A stretch of DNA of 64,000 nucleotides from Taenia hydatigena (GCA_036345935.2 JADWOT020001185.1:223054-287053); one strand, 5' to 3'; positions 24,600-36,687 are shown, numbered from the stretch's first letter. A program made the numbers and translations. Notes: generated by a model from the sequence alone, not told the origin.

Positions 24600-25560
24600 T
24601 AATGTGGGGACGTACGTCTCTTCCAATTAGTTGCTACTGTGTATCTGTCTGACTACTGCAATCATCGTTCGCTCCAACCTGCCGACTGTTGAATGAAGAC
24701 TAGGCGACAGATAATCTTCTGATGGCATGAAAGAACCGACTGTGTGGTGGCGGTTCCACTGTGAGTAATGGGCAAGGCGCAGCTTACCTCCTTGTTCCAC
24801 GCACTTACCTTCATGATGCAAAAGCTTGTTACGCATTTTCGACCAAGCAGTTAGAGAACTGGCTTCGCTTTTGACTCGACTACTTTGTGTTTATGAGCAG
24901 CCAAGTGGAGGTTCAAAAGAGACTTTGATTAAAGTAAGAGATTTTGAACAGCAAGAATATACTCTTATAAGCCTTTATCAGGAAACAGCATAAAAATTTA
25001 AAAAGCTGTGTAATCGGCAGCATATCTGAGAATGCCCAATAACCCTTACTTTAGCCTTCAATGTGACCCGTCATTCTGAGGCATCGCTGATGTCGGCACT
25101 TCCTAATGCAGAAAAATAGAGCTACGTGATGCAACGCATTCAAATTTTAGTGAAAGCTATAAAATTCCTGGAAGGAAAGAATTGCTTCTTTTACCTGTAT
25201 TACTTTAAATGTGCAGAGACTCACATGCGCTTTGCACTGTGACTATCTGACCATAGCCCTAGTCCATATTGCCTTTGTGCTGCTCTGAGGATATTGCGAT
25301 GCCTTGAACGAACATTTGCTTTTACGAGTGGTCTTTGAATCATTCGTGTAAAGAATATCGTGAAATGCTGTTAAAATGTGAGTAAATGGATATCGAATAC
25401 TATAATCAGTTAAAATCGGAAGGGTTAGCTGCAAGGTGAACAGAACCCGCCAACAGTCACCAGTCATCGGCGCCTAATTATAACCGTAATCCCAGAACTA
25501 TCCACCACACTTATTTGCACTGCTTTAATTTCGATTGGGCAAAATGTTTGACATTAAACT
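24600..25560 (-). repeat. Exon-bearing block, copy 1 (paralogue at 31130-32080)
   Basis: The block includes a minus-strand frame at 24627-24836 (with HYSQWNRHHTVGSFMPS and MIAVVRQ) and one at 25243-25467. It matches 31130-32080 on the same strand with many substitutions. Shared peptide words after translation, such as HSQWNRYH and VGSF in copy 2, indicate a once-coding sequence. Mirror copy in the right arm: 62000-62960. Confidence 0.65.
24627..24836 (-). CDS. Exon-like frame with SQWNRHHTVGSF, unknown function
   Basis: This minus-strand frame of 69 codons ends with TAA. Its central part (HYSQWNRHHTVGSFMPSEDY) is conserved at protein level in the diverged copy at 31150-31390, where HHSQWNRYHPVGSF is recognisable but stops and shifts occur. 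Differences are often at third positions, which suggests past selection on the protein. No domain is recognised. It lies about 0.9 kb upstream, in the sense of transcription, of BRCT-like copy B, so it might be an upstream exon of the same gene; that link is a guess. Confidence 0.3.
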   Translation of the reverse strand: MRNKLLHHEGKCVEQGGKLRLAHYSQWNRHHTVGSFMPSEDYLSPSLHSTVGRLERTMIAVVRQIHSSN

Positions 25561-26029
25561 TTCCTACATAGGCAATGAAAATTAACATTCACAAACACGT
25601 TAGCTTCTAAGCACGCAATGATTTTAACAAAGTAAAAGCAACTCCGTTTTGTTGCTGTAATTTTGAACGATTTTCAAAACCAGGGCTGTTGTCGCTTAAA
25701 ATGTTCAATCATTCCGCTGCGTCACATATGTGTGACACGGATCGTTCATTAGGCAAGGACGACCTGTCATGCCAACTTGAACCTCGGACGCATTAAATAA
25801 AATTAACATAAGCAAGCAAGGACGTGATAAGTATATTAGAATGGTGGCAGTAACCCGAACCCAAATTGCGGTTTGATGGCCGTGGACTAGTCACTGGAAG
25901 ACACTCCTCGGTAGCTGAATGCGAGATCACCTATGACAAAGTGGTGGACTAATGTCAGCGCACACACGCTCCTCGAAAAAAAATTAGCCAAATTTGACCA
26001 CCTATTTTCTGTGCATTCAGCCAGGCATT

Positions 26030-26482
26030 TCATTTGGGTGTGGTATGCTCAGGACTATTGATGGCATAATAGGTAGATCCATGGCGTACATCAAAGAGAA
26101 GGGATCGATATGAGTGATGTGGATGCATGGAATGTTCATGGCGTGGCATGACATTCATCAGCGTGGGGTTATAACCATTAACATTAGCACATTGGCGAAT
26201 AGACGGAAAGGCCATAGCTACCCTCTATAACAAACTAGCGAATCCTCGACGGCACAAATGTGTGACATGCAAGCTGGAGTGAGCAATTAGAGCATAATAT
26301 ACAGTGCTGGTAGAGTACGCGCCAATTATGGGTTGCAACCAAAGCAAATTTATTAAAACATGGCATAAAAAGTAAGGTACAGTCTTTTTCTCTACGAAGA
26401 TCACCTTTACTCTGTGGGATCCTGCTGGCTCCCTAGATATCTGGCATATCTCAGTGAAATTTTCTACTTCCTCCACCACCAA
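26030..26482 (-). pseudogene. Decayed membrane-protein-like frames, copy 1
   Basis: Two minus-strand frames (26225-26482 and 26030-26215) align with the better-preserved block at 34740-35270. Shared features are a hydrophobic stretch, the GTCAC-type motif at 26251-26266 and the VRHGSTY/VRYVFTY region. This copy has more stops. The function of the parent is unknown. Mirror: 61078-61530. Confidence 0.35.
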
Positions 26483-27009
26483 CTCGTTATTGACCCGGCA
26501 CTTTAATCGTATAAGCCCATATAAGAGACTAACAGGTAAGCCAATTTGACGAATGCACTTGGGTTCGTGTCAACTGTGGATGCTGAGAGAGATGGCTAAG
26601 CCGGCTGCAGTAGTCCGTTTGGAGAACATACTTGGAATGTCTTGTCCCTCTCACATTGAGTGAAACCTTTGTTAATCTGACAAGTAGTTCAAGACTTTAA
26701 AAAATCATGAAAAATATGTAGCATAGTCCGAATTCTTCGCTTTTAAAGTTGGGATTTCATCATCTCGCCCCAATCGTGATTCTCGACTCGCATGCCTTTA
26801 TGCTAATTTGGCCATTCAATCACTTCTGCTTGTTTTGCTCATAAAGACATAGCAGGAGTATTAAGATTATCTATTATGCATGTAATGTGTCCACCTTGCC
26901 TTCATTAAAATAAAGGTTTACTAATGCGGAAAGAAGCCGGTAGTGCGATCCCATTCAGCCATGTTCTTTAATTACCTTCTCCGTGGATCCGCTGCAAAGG
27001 TCATAGCTG

Positions 27010-27460
27010 GTTTCTTTGAGGCAGAGAAAAGTTGAATATCTGCTGGTCTAAACTTCTAGTCGTGTCATTAAGAAAAAACTATGATCTACAGAAAGGCAAA
27101 TGATTTTACATTTAAATACGAATCCGTGCTTCCCAGCGACCACCTCGCAGCTTTTATAGCACAGGCTGGGCTCAAATAACTGTCATCAGTTTAATAAACC
27201 AATCAAGTCATTCGTTTGCTAATGCTAATTTTACTTAATGCATCTCTGACGCAAGGCAACATGACCGATCGGCCTTGCCAAATAAATGACACTTGTCACA
27301 TGTAAGTGACGCAACTGTGCAATCGTCTATTTTAAGCAGCAACAATCGCTAATTTGAAAAGCGACCAAAGCAATTACAATAGTCAGCAGGCATCGCCTCA
27401 ACTTGAATGATAATATTCGGTGTCTAGGAACTAATGATTTTGCAAACGTGGACTTGCTTT
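27010..27460 (+). repeat. GTCAC-N6-GTGAC repeat, copy 1
   Basis: The order is a WSKLLVVSLRKNYDLQ-like coding relic near 27045, GTCAC-ATGTAA-GTGAC at 27295-27310 about 250 bp later, then TTTTGCAAACGTGG near 27437 about 140 bp after that. The same order and spacing occur at 28440-28870 and 35500-35960. Mirror: 60100-60550. Confidence 0.6.
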
Positions 27461-28299
27461 GACCGCGAAAAAACACAAATAACTAAATTGATTGGCAGTA
27501 TCAGGGCGCGTACGAAGTATCCAAAGTTGCCCAAAATGCCTTTGCAATCTAAAAACCTTTCATTGATGACAACATTCCTGAAAATTTTATAGATCAGTAC
27601 CCTTGCGCATACCTTCAACGATGACCACTAAGAAAAGTGACTGCCAGTTGCTGCACTTGGGAGCCGCTTAAACCCCTGAGCCGCCCAATATCACGACTGA
27701 GCTGTCTCCTCTGGATAGCCATCAACCACTAAGGGACTCACTGAGACTCTTCGTGCATACTCCTGCGCGTAGTAAAATTGACACCTGGTTTAGCGGTCGG
27801 TAGGATCCCGACCATGCAAACACATGTCCAATTCGAAGCATGCCATGGTTCCGATTTCCAATCATTAATCATTTGTAGCTTGAACGATCACGCGGACATC
27901 AAATAGGGTTGAGATGAAGCAATACTCTACCACTCCGAATTCGGATGTTTTAGAAGAACCTACACCAGAAACACATTAGTGGATTAATTTGTCTGATGAA
28001 TGCTTGTAGTTATCCTGGGCCCAATGAACAGTAGATGACTTCAAGATGGATCAAACATTTAGCAATCAGTAAAAATTGAGTCTCAAAAAAATCTTTGTTA
28101 TCTACCAATCAAAACGCGTAAATGATTAAGTGACCAGTTCATAAAGATTTAAATGATATGAAGAATAAATCGTGTGGTAAATGACTGGATCCTCACTGCA
28201 AAATGGACTAAAGTTTGTGATAAATCAGAAGGGAAGGAGATATGCAGGAATGCATAATTATAGACAAAAAAGAAAATCAACGTCAAAAATGACAAAGAC

Positions 28300-28536
28300 A
28301 TGGGCTTGCGTGTGAATGATATGGGAAAAGAACTTACCATCAGCAGCGCAAGGACTGTATTTGCCTACAGTGGTCTCAAATGCAGAGAGGGTATTTCACC
28401 CATGCGCGCTTTAGCAGCCGAAAATTGGTTCTATACAGGTAGCATGCAGTGTAGCATGGAGGAGCTAAGCGCCTATTGGTCCCGTCTGCTAGCCGTGTCA
28501 TCAAGTCGCAATTACAATCTGCAGTGGAACAAGTAA
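28300..28536 (+). CDS. Frame with YWSRLLAV motif, unknown
   Basis: This 78-codon frame holds MEELSAYWSRLLAVSSSRN in its second half. Diverged copies near 27045 (WSKLLVVSLRKNYDLQ) and 35545 (YWSRLLVVPLGQKYNL) preserve the peptide better than the DNA, pointing to a coding origin, but both are interrupted by stops. A competing minus-strand frame (28376-28597) is also open. The protein family is not recognised. Mirror copy: 59024-59260, minus strand. Confidence 0.3.
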   Translation: MGLRVNDMGKELTISSARTVFAYSGLKCREGISPMRALAAENWFYTGSMQCSMEELSAYWSRLLAVSSSRNYNLQWNK

Positions 28537-28870
28537 TTTCGCCTTTGCAAAAGAGTGTGCGCATCGCAGCAACCATTCCACAGCCGTTATATCCCAAGCT
28601 GGATTCAGGTAACTGCTATCAGTAAATAATCCAACAATCGCATTTTATTTGCTTGTGCCTGAGGCACGATCGAACACAATCGACCGTCCTTGCCTAATAA
28701 ACGACCCGTGTCACACATATGTGACGCGATGAAGTAATTGCCCATTTTAAGGAACGGCAGCCATAAATTTTGGAAAATAATAGGAATTTAATCAATAAAA
28801 GGCACATTTTAACAATGTTGTTAAAATATTTGACACTTGGAGGCTAATGTGTTTGCGAATATGGATCTGC
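28440..28870 (+). repeat. GTCAC-N6-GTGAC repeat, copy 2
   Basis: A YWSRLLAVSSSRNYNLQ frame at about 28470 is followed by GTCAC-ACATAT-GTGAC at 28710-28725 and GCTAATGTGTTTGCGAA near 28845. This is the only copy of the three in which the coding relic is uninterrupted, in the frame 28300-28536. Mirror: 58690-59120. Confidence 0.65.
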
Positions 28871-28979
28871 CGCCACTGCGAAATGAAACGCAAGTAATAA
28901 AAGGGTTTAACAATGCTAGGGCACTTACAAAGTTCCTAATGATGCTTTAAATGGGTAAATAGCCCAAAATCGTAAAAAA

Positions 28980-29900
28980 GTTTTATTCAGTGCCATAGCG
29001 TGTCACCTCGCGCTGCTTATACTTCTCAGCTACTTAGGCCCACATTTGGACTGTCTTCGCTAAACACCTGTCAACCACTTGGGAACTCACTGAACTCATT
29101 TCGCACAGTTCTCTGCGTAGTGGAATAGGCACCTGGCCATGCGATCTATAGACTCTCGACTACAAAATATGTGCTCGAATAGAAGCCATTGAAAGTGCTG
29201 AATTCGATCATGAACACTTCCAAGATTGAGCTACCACGAGGGAATCTCTTGTGGTAGGTGGAGATGGTAGCTTGGATGAAGGTCGCAGTCACCTTTCCTA
29301 TCAGCCTAACTAACTACAAACGGCATTGTAAAGGTCACAGAATGACCCACTTTACAATTTTGCCCTTTCAGCCAACGCGTATTTTACCACCATGCTTCAA
29401 ACATCGCATTACTTTAACCATATTTCTTCACTGACACAACGAAGTCGGTGTAGACGGCGGAGCGGCACCCACTATGAGTGCATGTGCTACCTAAGTACAC
29501 TCGTTTGTTTCGCGCATTAGTCTTGGCTATATTATGGATATCGACACATGCAAAGTTCTTCTAAATCGGAAACATTAAGCAAGGAGACCATAATGAAGGA
29601 CATCAAATCTAAAGAAAAAATAAAAGTAACATTCTGCTCTGCGCAATCGGAGCCGTCCTGTCCAGGTGCCAACATTTCCTCCTGAACATTTTTGGACAAC
29701 GACTCAAAATGTGATAAGTGAATCAGTCCTTTACAGGCAAAACTATCGTAGAATGGTGCGCTTTATTAAATTGATATTGTACAAGCAGGTCCTTTTCAAA
29801 TGCATCCACCTTCCCACTCGAACTTGTTGGTTTTGTGACCCTACTGAGAAGTAACATGCAGGCGATAAAGACAATAGAAAGAATGCGAATCTTCAAATCA
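28980..29900 (+). repeat. Repeat tail with TRTCWFC frame
   Basis: The region 29040-29170 matches 27690-27850 and the left-flank 19930-20100. The plus-strand frame 29666-29854 ends TRTCWFCDPTEK, matching the left-flank frame at 20453-20650. I recognise no family; conserved Cys and Trp suggest a decayed protein-coding end. Mirror: 57660-58580. Confidence 0.5.
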
Positions 29901-30111
29901 CTTCTAATGGCGACGGAGGATCTGTTTCTCTGATAGGCATATTAAGAGCCACCTAAGCTCAAATTTAACGAAATTCCGACTAAAAATCAGGACCTTTGGT
30001 ACATTCGAGGTCAGCGAACCTCACACCACTCCCTTAATGCCTGGATTATCTCAACCATAACGACCTACGACACCGGCCCCTCAAAAAGCGCAAAAGTCTT
30101 TTAATCCTTAC

Positions 30112-30860
30112 CGACTAGCCATCATTTATAATGTAAAGTGTCTTCCCGGTGGTAAACCGCATGCGATTTCGGTGCTGTCAAGAATTTCAAAGTAGAAAAT
30201 CAATATAAAATGCATTTACCGATTCTGGTTGGTCAGTGATCACAAGCCGAGCTAAGTCAGAGTCGCCTTAAGTAAATAGGTTCTGTTGATTAATCTGATA
30301 AGTGTGGTTTGCCAGCAAATATTTGCCATCCAAATTTTGTTTGCAGTGTAATATGGAGAAAAACTACAGGCGAGGCCGATAGATGGGCTCTACGCAATTA
30401 GATGCCATATTCTTCAAGATTATGGCCCACTTAATCACATGCTCTGCTATGAAGGATGGTCTGTTTTACACAGGAAAGAAGTCGTGTGAAATGATGAAGG
30501 GAAGAGATAGTGAGCGTCAACCTAACTGTTAGCGCAAATAAGCTTAACCTTGTCTAGTTAGCCTTCCTCAGCGAAATTCCGACAGTCTGGAAGAGCGCCG
30601 CTCGTTGCGAAATCGATAGCACCGAGGACTCTAGCATTAGGTGTATCAAAACAATGAAATCGCACAACGTGTTTATACGAATGTCTTTGCATTTTAATTT
30701 CTGCATTGAGGAAGCCTTTGTTGTTCACGCTTGCATAAATCTTTTCCACTGTCATCTTCATTTGGCGTATAAGACCCGGATATACCACACCAAAGTTGCC
30801 TTTACCCACTTACTTCTCCAGGCTTACGTTTTCGTATTGGATGACAGGATTCCCTCTATA
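30112..30860 (-). pseudogene. TKL/TAK1-like protein kinase relic (left arm)
   Basis: This is the exact mirror of 56700-57448, described there in detail. On the minus strand the order is the glycine loop GKGNFGVVYPG, the helix-C region FLNAEI, HVVRF, GAIDFATSGAL, then an IKWA/PIYRPRL block and the decayed activation segment. It carries in-frame stops just before the glycine loop and inside the later blocks. It runs in the same direction as BRCT-like copies A (upstream) and B (downstream). Confidence 0.55.
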
Positions 30861-31129
30861 TGTGCACGTCTTAACACACCGAGTTCGCATATGATAAGTT
30901 TAATTAAGAAAGAGAGAAAAAAGAATTAGAAGAATAAGAAAATGCAGGAAGGACTGACCTGATCTATGTCAATGTAAGGCAAAAACTAGCTGTCGAGTGT
31001 TGCTACAAGCAAATTACTGCAGTAAGTTGCCACAATCATGCCAAATATTGCAAGCCCAGCTTCAAACAAATGCAGCGACCCCTTTACAATTATATCAATA
31101 TCGAAGCATCATCCCACACCGGTCATCGT

Positions 31130-32080
31130 AATGATGGGTGAATCCATCAGATGTGTGTCGCTTCCGATTAGTCGCCACTGAGTATCTGCCCGACTACTGC
31201 GATCATCATTCAATCCGACCTGCCGACCATTAAATCAGGGCTAGGTGACAAATACTCAGCTTGTGGTATGAAAGAACCGACTGGGTGGTAGCGGTTCCAT
31301 TGTGAGTGATGGAAAAGGCACAGCTCATCCCATTATATCACGCACCCATATGCATGCTGCAAAGGTTTATCACGCATTCGTTGAACAAGCAATAAGAGAA
31401 ATAGCTCCTTATTTGACTCGACCAGTTTCTGTTTTGGACAACCAAGTGGAAAAACAAAGGAGATTTGCCTAAAGTAAAACGATTTCGTTCGGCAGAAATA
31501 TATCCTCAAAACTCCTCAGTTGAAAATTAGCATGGAGATCTAAAATGTGCCGTGTTTTGCAGCCTAAATTGGCGCATCTGTAAATGCTGGATACAAATAA
31601 CTTTAGTCTTAGGTGTGATTTATTAATCTGAGTCATCGCTGATATCAGCACTTCAAATTGCAGATGAATAGAGCCACATAATGCGACACACTAAGATTTT
31701 AGTAAAAGCTAAATATTTAATAGAGAAAATGAATCGCCCTCTTTCTTTAAAAACCACTTTACATGCTCAGGAAGTCGCATGAACTTTCCTTTTGTGATTT
31801 CTTGGCCATATCCTTCGTCCACATTGTTAAATTGCACCGTATGCCTTTGCGCCGCTCTCAGAACACTGTGGTGCCTTGAACAAACATTTGCTATTGCAAG
31901 TGGTCTTCAGATCATCCGCGCAATGACCAATGTAAAATGCGGCTACAAATAGGATTGAATGGATATCGAATACTGTGACCAGTTGAAATAGGAAGGGTCA
32001 GCTGTAAGGTAAAAGAACCCTCCAACAATTTTAACAGTAATCAACTCTTGATTATAACCGCGATCCCAGAACTCTCCGCC
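31130..32080 (-). repeat. Exon-bearing block, copy 2
   Basis: This is the diverged same-strand copy of 24600-25560. It holds the degenerate HSQWNRYH frame (about 31170-31390), here with stops, and a better-preserved Cys-rich frame at 31827-31928. Mirror: 55480-56430. Confidence 0.6.
31827..31928 (-). CDS. Short Cys-rich exon-like frame
   Basis: On the minus strand 33 codons end with TAA and read GHCADDLKTTCNSKC, then LFKAPQCSESGAKAYG. Four Cys in C-x7-C-x3-C-x6-C spacing suggest an extracellular disulfide-rich module. The paralogue near 25290-25350 keeps KTTRKSKCSFKA but has lost three of the Cys. No family is named with confidence. Mirror copy: 55632-55733, plus strand. Confidence 0.3.
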   Translation of the reverse strand, partial: GHCADDLKTTCNSKCLFKAPQCSESGAKAYGAI

Positions 32081-32681
32081 GCTGTTATTTGCCGGGAGGG
32101 TTATGCTTGCCTAATTATGCCAGTGACCAGCACAACATCCACAACGCCACCAGACATCCCACGACCTCCGAGAAAAATGTTAAGAATAGAAGAGTGGAAC
32201 AATAAGCACAGGAATGCATCAGAAAAATATAACAAAACAAAAACATTTAATTTGGAAGCACACTATGCCTAAGGTAGCAATAGCAAAACCCGCGGACTAA
32301 GATAGTGATCAATTCAGCGGCCAAGTAGTGTAATTGCAAACAATGGGCAGAGAAAGCAAGTCTTTCCGAGGGCAAACGACAATATAATGGACTCTTGGAC
32401 AGGGATCCAGTACTCCTCAAACGTGCAAGCAATATCTAGCAGAGGCAATGAATAAAATATGAACAAAATTTCTAAAAATAACCCACTTTGCTAAGTTCAA
32501 TGCTGTACGCATCGGTCATGCAATAAGAAGTTAATTAGGTGCATTAATTTGGCTAGTTATCTCAACACGCGATTTGGTTGGACTCTGAGTGTCACTGTCA
32601 TCGCAAAGTCATTACTTGTGTGGTACAGATTGAATAACATTTAAGGTTTAAGGGAGATCTAGGAACATATCCTCGTCTGCT

Positions 32682-33186
32682 TTAAATTGTATGTGTGTGC
32701 ATAATATAGGCTGTTGTGGTACCTTTGTACATTAAGGGCGCCGAGATTAGACGGCGTCTCTTGCAAAGTTCGGCGTTTCTAAATGCTGCTACATCAGGTG
32801 AGAGGTAATGAAAATTGCTGACAAGCTGAGGCAAGCGCGAAGTACGCCAGTAGGGGTGGAGAAGGAGGTGAGCCTTCAGCAGGAATAGTGCCAGATCTTC
32901 GTAAGTGGAAGTAAAAGCTTGGAGTTTATTTGGATGAAGGCCTGAAGGGAATGGAGTGGAGGTAGTAGTATGCACGTCTTCAGTGGGCCCGAGAGTCCAA
33001 GTAAAACAGGTTACATTTAACCATGCAGAGCTCCCCAACTGGGGGGCATTGTGCGTAGAAGAATTTGAAAAATTGTCTTTGAGGGCACTTTTGTAGGCGT
33101 GGCATGGTGTATTTTGTCTTACTCCCTTTCTTCCCTATCCTACTAAATGCGGTAGTGCGTACCTTCTCGAAGCAACGGGTCAGCAA
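32682..33186 (-). CDS. Two overlapping protein-like frames, possibly one frameshifted gene
   Basis: On the minus strand the frame 32980-33186 (with MPRLQKCPQRQFFKFF and CPPVGELCMVKCNLFYLD) overlaps 32682-33038 (with LHPNKLQAFTSTYEDL, LLLHPYWRTS and AAFRNAELCKRRRLI) in another frame. Each looks protein-like, and together they could be one sequence joined by a frameshift near 33000 or by an intron. They sit in about 2.6 kb that is absent from the paralogous block at 25560-25980, so this is an insertion or a segment lost from the other copy. No domain is recognised. Mirror: 54374-54878, plus strand. Confidence 0.3.
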
Positions 33187-34482
33187 GTGAGCTCACCTCG
33201 CTAAAGAAGCACTGATTCCCATTGTGAGTTATTTTGTCTTCCCTTGCCTTCGAGATAAATAGCATGCTAGCTCAAACCCTCATCACCACCATCGCCATTG
33301 GCACCACCACTACAAGAATACTAGGTTCAATCTACGAACAGCATACGTTTCAAACAACGCAGTCCCAACAGTGGTCGATAAAGGTGTACAGACTTCATTA
33401 GTGTGTCACCAAAATGGAATCAGAAGGAGGGCGATCACTGTTGAACCTCCATAATCGCATGCGATGCCCACCTGCTGACAGTCTTTACTACTGACATATT
33501 TTTGTGATTACTACTGATTCGACGCTAAGTAGAGGTTGCGCGTCGAGGTGGACATTCGATAGGACATTAGCAATGGCTGAGGGCTTGCAGACAGGCGGAG
33601 ACCGCAGTAAGAAGATAGAGAGGAGAAGGAGGGGCGCACTCATCAACATCCAATTTGTAAATGAAGTGCTCTGTCCTTTAATTAAATTGACAGTGGTGTT
33701 ATTTATAACCAAATGTTGCAAAATGCGCGATCATTGACGGGTCGTGAGCGTGTACGGTGCAGTAATTTGTAGTAGGGAGAGGGAGCCCATCCCCTTCTTT
33801 TTACCATTGCCGAACCAACTTTAAACGATCCTTAGCTAGCTTCAAATTTTTAACAAATCATGAGCGATGTAGGGAAGGTGACAAAGAAGACGAAGCCACC
33901 TGTTTGGCAATTGAATTTCTATGCGCCTACCCAATGTTAGTCATCTAGCAGTGCACGGAGTACTGGATCATTACCATGCAGTGCAATTAAAGTGCCCAAA
34001 AGAGATGGCAGAGCGTGACGCCTCAGCATTCAAAGATTCATTCCATGTAGCACGAGTGAAGACCAGAAGTCATCATCACATTTCACTTTTCAATCGATGC
34101 GATAGAGGTTAAATCAAAAGAAATCAAGCAAACATTCCAATCCCATGTTCCACTTTCATTCATGTAACAGCATCAGCTCCGCAACTCAAGATTTTATTAA
34201 CGGCCACCTATACCGTAATCTAGACCCGACGTTGTCGCACTCACTCTCCTTTATGAAAACTAAGCAGTATTACTGCATATAGAGATTGCGGTAATTGAAG
34301 TTCCCAAGTTAAGGCTCGAAAATTGCCCATTTTGGTGCCTTTTGGAGCAAAAAAACGTGTGTGCTTCTGGAACCCATTCCTCTAAGAACCTAAAAGCCTT
34401 TGACCTAAAGTGAAAGACTTACTTAATGTATGAAATCTTGGTATGTTTCAAGAGTGTTGGCTTCGTTTTAACACACGCATCC

Positions 34483-35126
34483 TTAAGCATCAACCAAGGA
34501 AGGAGAGTGAGTGTCGCGCCACAGCACGATTGCTTTGGCATTATGCGTTGGCCATTGTTTAAAAGGACAATGAACCAGTGCTTGACTTACACCTGGTAGA
34601 ATATCTTTGTTGTTCAGCTGACTTGCAAGCCTAGACTGAAATGCATTTGGGTCCCTATCAGAAGCGTCACCATCTATTCTCTGTGCTGTTCTCGAGGCAG
34701 CTAAAGAGGATTTTATTGTTTCCACTGTCGTTGCTTCTTGATATAGCTTCGGCACTCCAAAAAGCATAGGCAGCCGAATAGGTAAATACATAGCGTACAC
34801 CAAAGAAGGAGGAAATGACATGAGTGCTGTAGTTACGCCGGATGCTCATAGCGTAGCGCAACATTCATAAGGGTGAGGACATGACCATTGCCATAGTCCT
34901 TCCCACTACACATCACGAGATAGGCAAAGAGACCATAGCTCTGCAGAACGTCCATGAACATTGCAACATTACTGCCAGCTACCACAAACTGACAAATCCC
35001 GCATGTCACACATGTGTGACGTATGAACTCGAGTTGGGCAATCAGGGCATGATGTATGATGCTGGTAGGGTTGATGCGAATCACAAATTGCAATAAGGGC
35101 AATTTTAAAAAAATTTGACACAACAT
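34483..35126 (-). CDS. Membrane-protein-like frames plus a polar exon end (left arm)
   Basis: This is the mirror of 52434-53077. On the minus strand a hydrophobic frame (34833-35126) is followed by an overlapping frame with FGVRYVFTYSAAYAFW and then, in a third frame, by a polar stretch (ATTVETIKSSLAASRTAQR, QSRLASQLNNKDILPG) that ends at a perfect GTAAGT donor (mirror 52970). Frame changes suggest decay or unrecognised introns. Function unknown. Confidence 0.35.
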
Positions 35127-35499
35127 GCAAAAACTCTAGTCATTTTCTCTACAAATTACACCACGACTCAATGGGTTTGCTGTTCCCTTGATTTCTATCA
35201 TAAGCTAATAGAGTACTCTGCTCTTCCACTCACCAGCTCTCTATTGACTTAACCCTTTGATTTCGTTGACTTCAGTGGGAGACCAAAGGGTCCGCCACCT
35301 CATTCACATGGCCATTTAATCACTACTTCTGTCAATCGTTGCACCTATGGAGGCGCATCATAGGTATTTAAGAACATTTCGTGCGTGGATTGAATTGACA
35401 CTTATCACGCAAATGTGTGTTGCTGCGGGAAATAGGCGGCAGTGCAAGACCTCCCGCGCAGTTCCACTTATTTCACCCACGCTCTCTTCAGAGCCGCTG

Positions 35500-35960
35500 T
35501 ATAGCTCATCACCTATTCCTTTGAGGCACAGATAAGGTAGATACTACTGGTCTCGACTTCTAGTTGTGCCATTAGGACAGAAATACAACCTGTAGTGAAG
35601 CAGGTAATCTTGCATTGGAATGCCGAGGTGTGCCTCTCAGTAACCACCTTGCAACTACCAGCCCACAAGTTAAGCTTAGCTTACTATTGCTTGTCCAATT
35701 ACCTGACCCTATCCTTATTTTGCCCATGTTGCTCGCACCTAATGCGTCAAAAATTCAAGCCGATACAACCGATCATTCATGCCTATTAAATGATCCGTGT
35801 CGCACATATGTGACGCAGTAAAAGTAAATGCACATTTTAGGTGACACCAACAGCCAATTCTAAAAATCCTTCAACGCTGAAGTGAAAAAGAAAAGACGTT
35901 TCTTGAGGTCTGTTCGAAACGTCTGCTGCTTAGAAGCTAATGTGTTTGCAAACATTGATT
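35500..35960 (+). repeat. GTCAC-N6-GTGAC repeat, copy 3
   Basis: A YWSRLLVVPLGQKYNL relic (with a stop before and after) near 35545 is followed by GTCGC-ACATAT-GTGAC at 35799-35814 and GCTAATGTGTTTGCAAAC at about 35937. Order and spacing match copies 1 and 2. Mirror: 51600-52060. Confidence 0.6.
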
Positions 35961-36687
35961 TGCATTGCCTATTTACAAAATGTGCATGTTGCGACTCGCA
36001 AGGCAGTCCTCTCGATTCAAACACATTTGCGGCTTACTTCAGGCTTACGATTATTGCAATTAGCTGCACACGTATTAGATGTTTGCTCTTGAGACTGTTT
36101 GACAGGTCACCTGCATAATCACTGGTCTCCACAGCAGTTCATTTGCCCTCCAACAAATGCGGACGTACTTACTTTGACAACAGCTCAGAGTGACACGTGG
36201 CAGATGTATGGCGCATCACCATTGAGACCTCAGTAGTGCAGATATTTGTAGCCTGAAATTGGAACGGTCTCAAGCATAAACCACGTAAACAGATGGTGCG
36301 AATGAAAGGCGCGTGTACTGGCCATTGGTTTGGCGACTCACTGCTGGAGTGGCATCGATGCTGTACACCATTGTTCATCAACTCCCAACGCTTAATGATC
36401 AAGATGCTGCTGATGCCGTTGTGTTGATATAGAGTAGGCCTGTAATGTATCTGATAGTGCGTAGCGATATTCGAGCCGTTAGAGCGACGAACTACAAAGC
36501 AATCGAGAGTCTAGAGCGCAGGCCTGCAAACCAATTCTGAGACCTGTGAGCGCGATGGCGCGCTGACTTTCTAGACGCCTTTTGCTTCAGGAACGCCAGG
36601 AGTAATTACACACCTTACCGTCGGGATTATGGTGATAAACGAATGTGTGCTAGGGGGTGCGCAATGTCGAAAATGAAAAGGAGGACA

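Noticed and set aside
30558..30860. Reading the GKGNFGVVYPG exon as a tandem Tudor domain to pair with the TP53BP1-like BRCT
   Set aside because: Spacing and the FLNAEI/HVVRF/GAIDFATSGAL series fit a kinase N-lobe much better, and downstream blocks continue in kinase order.
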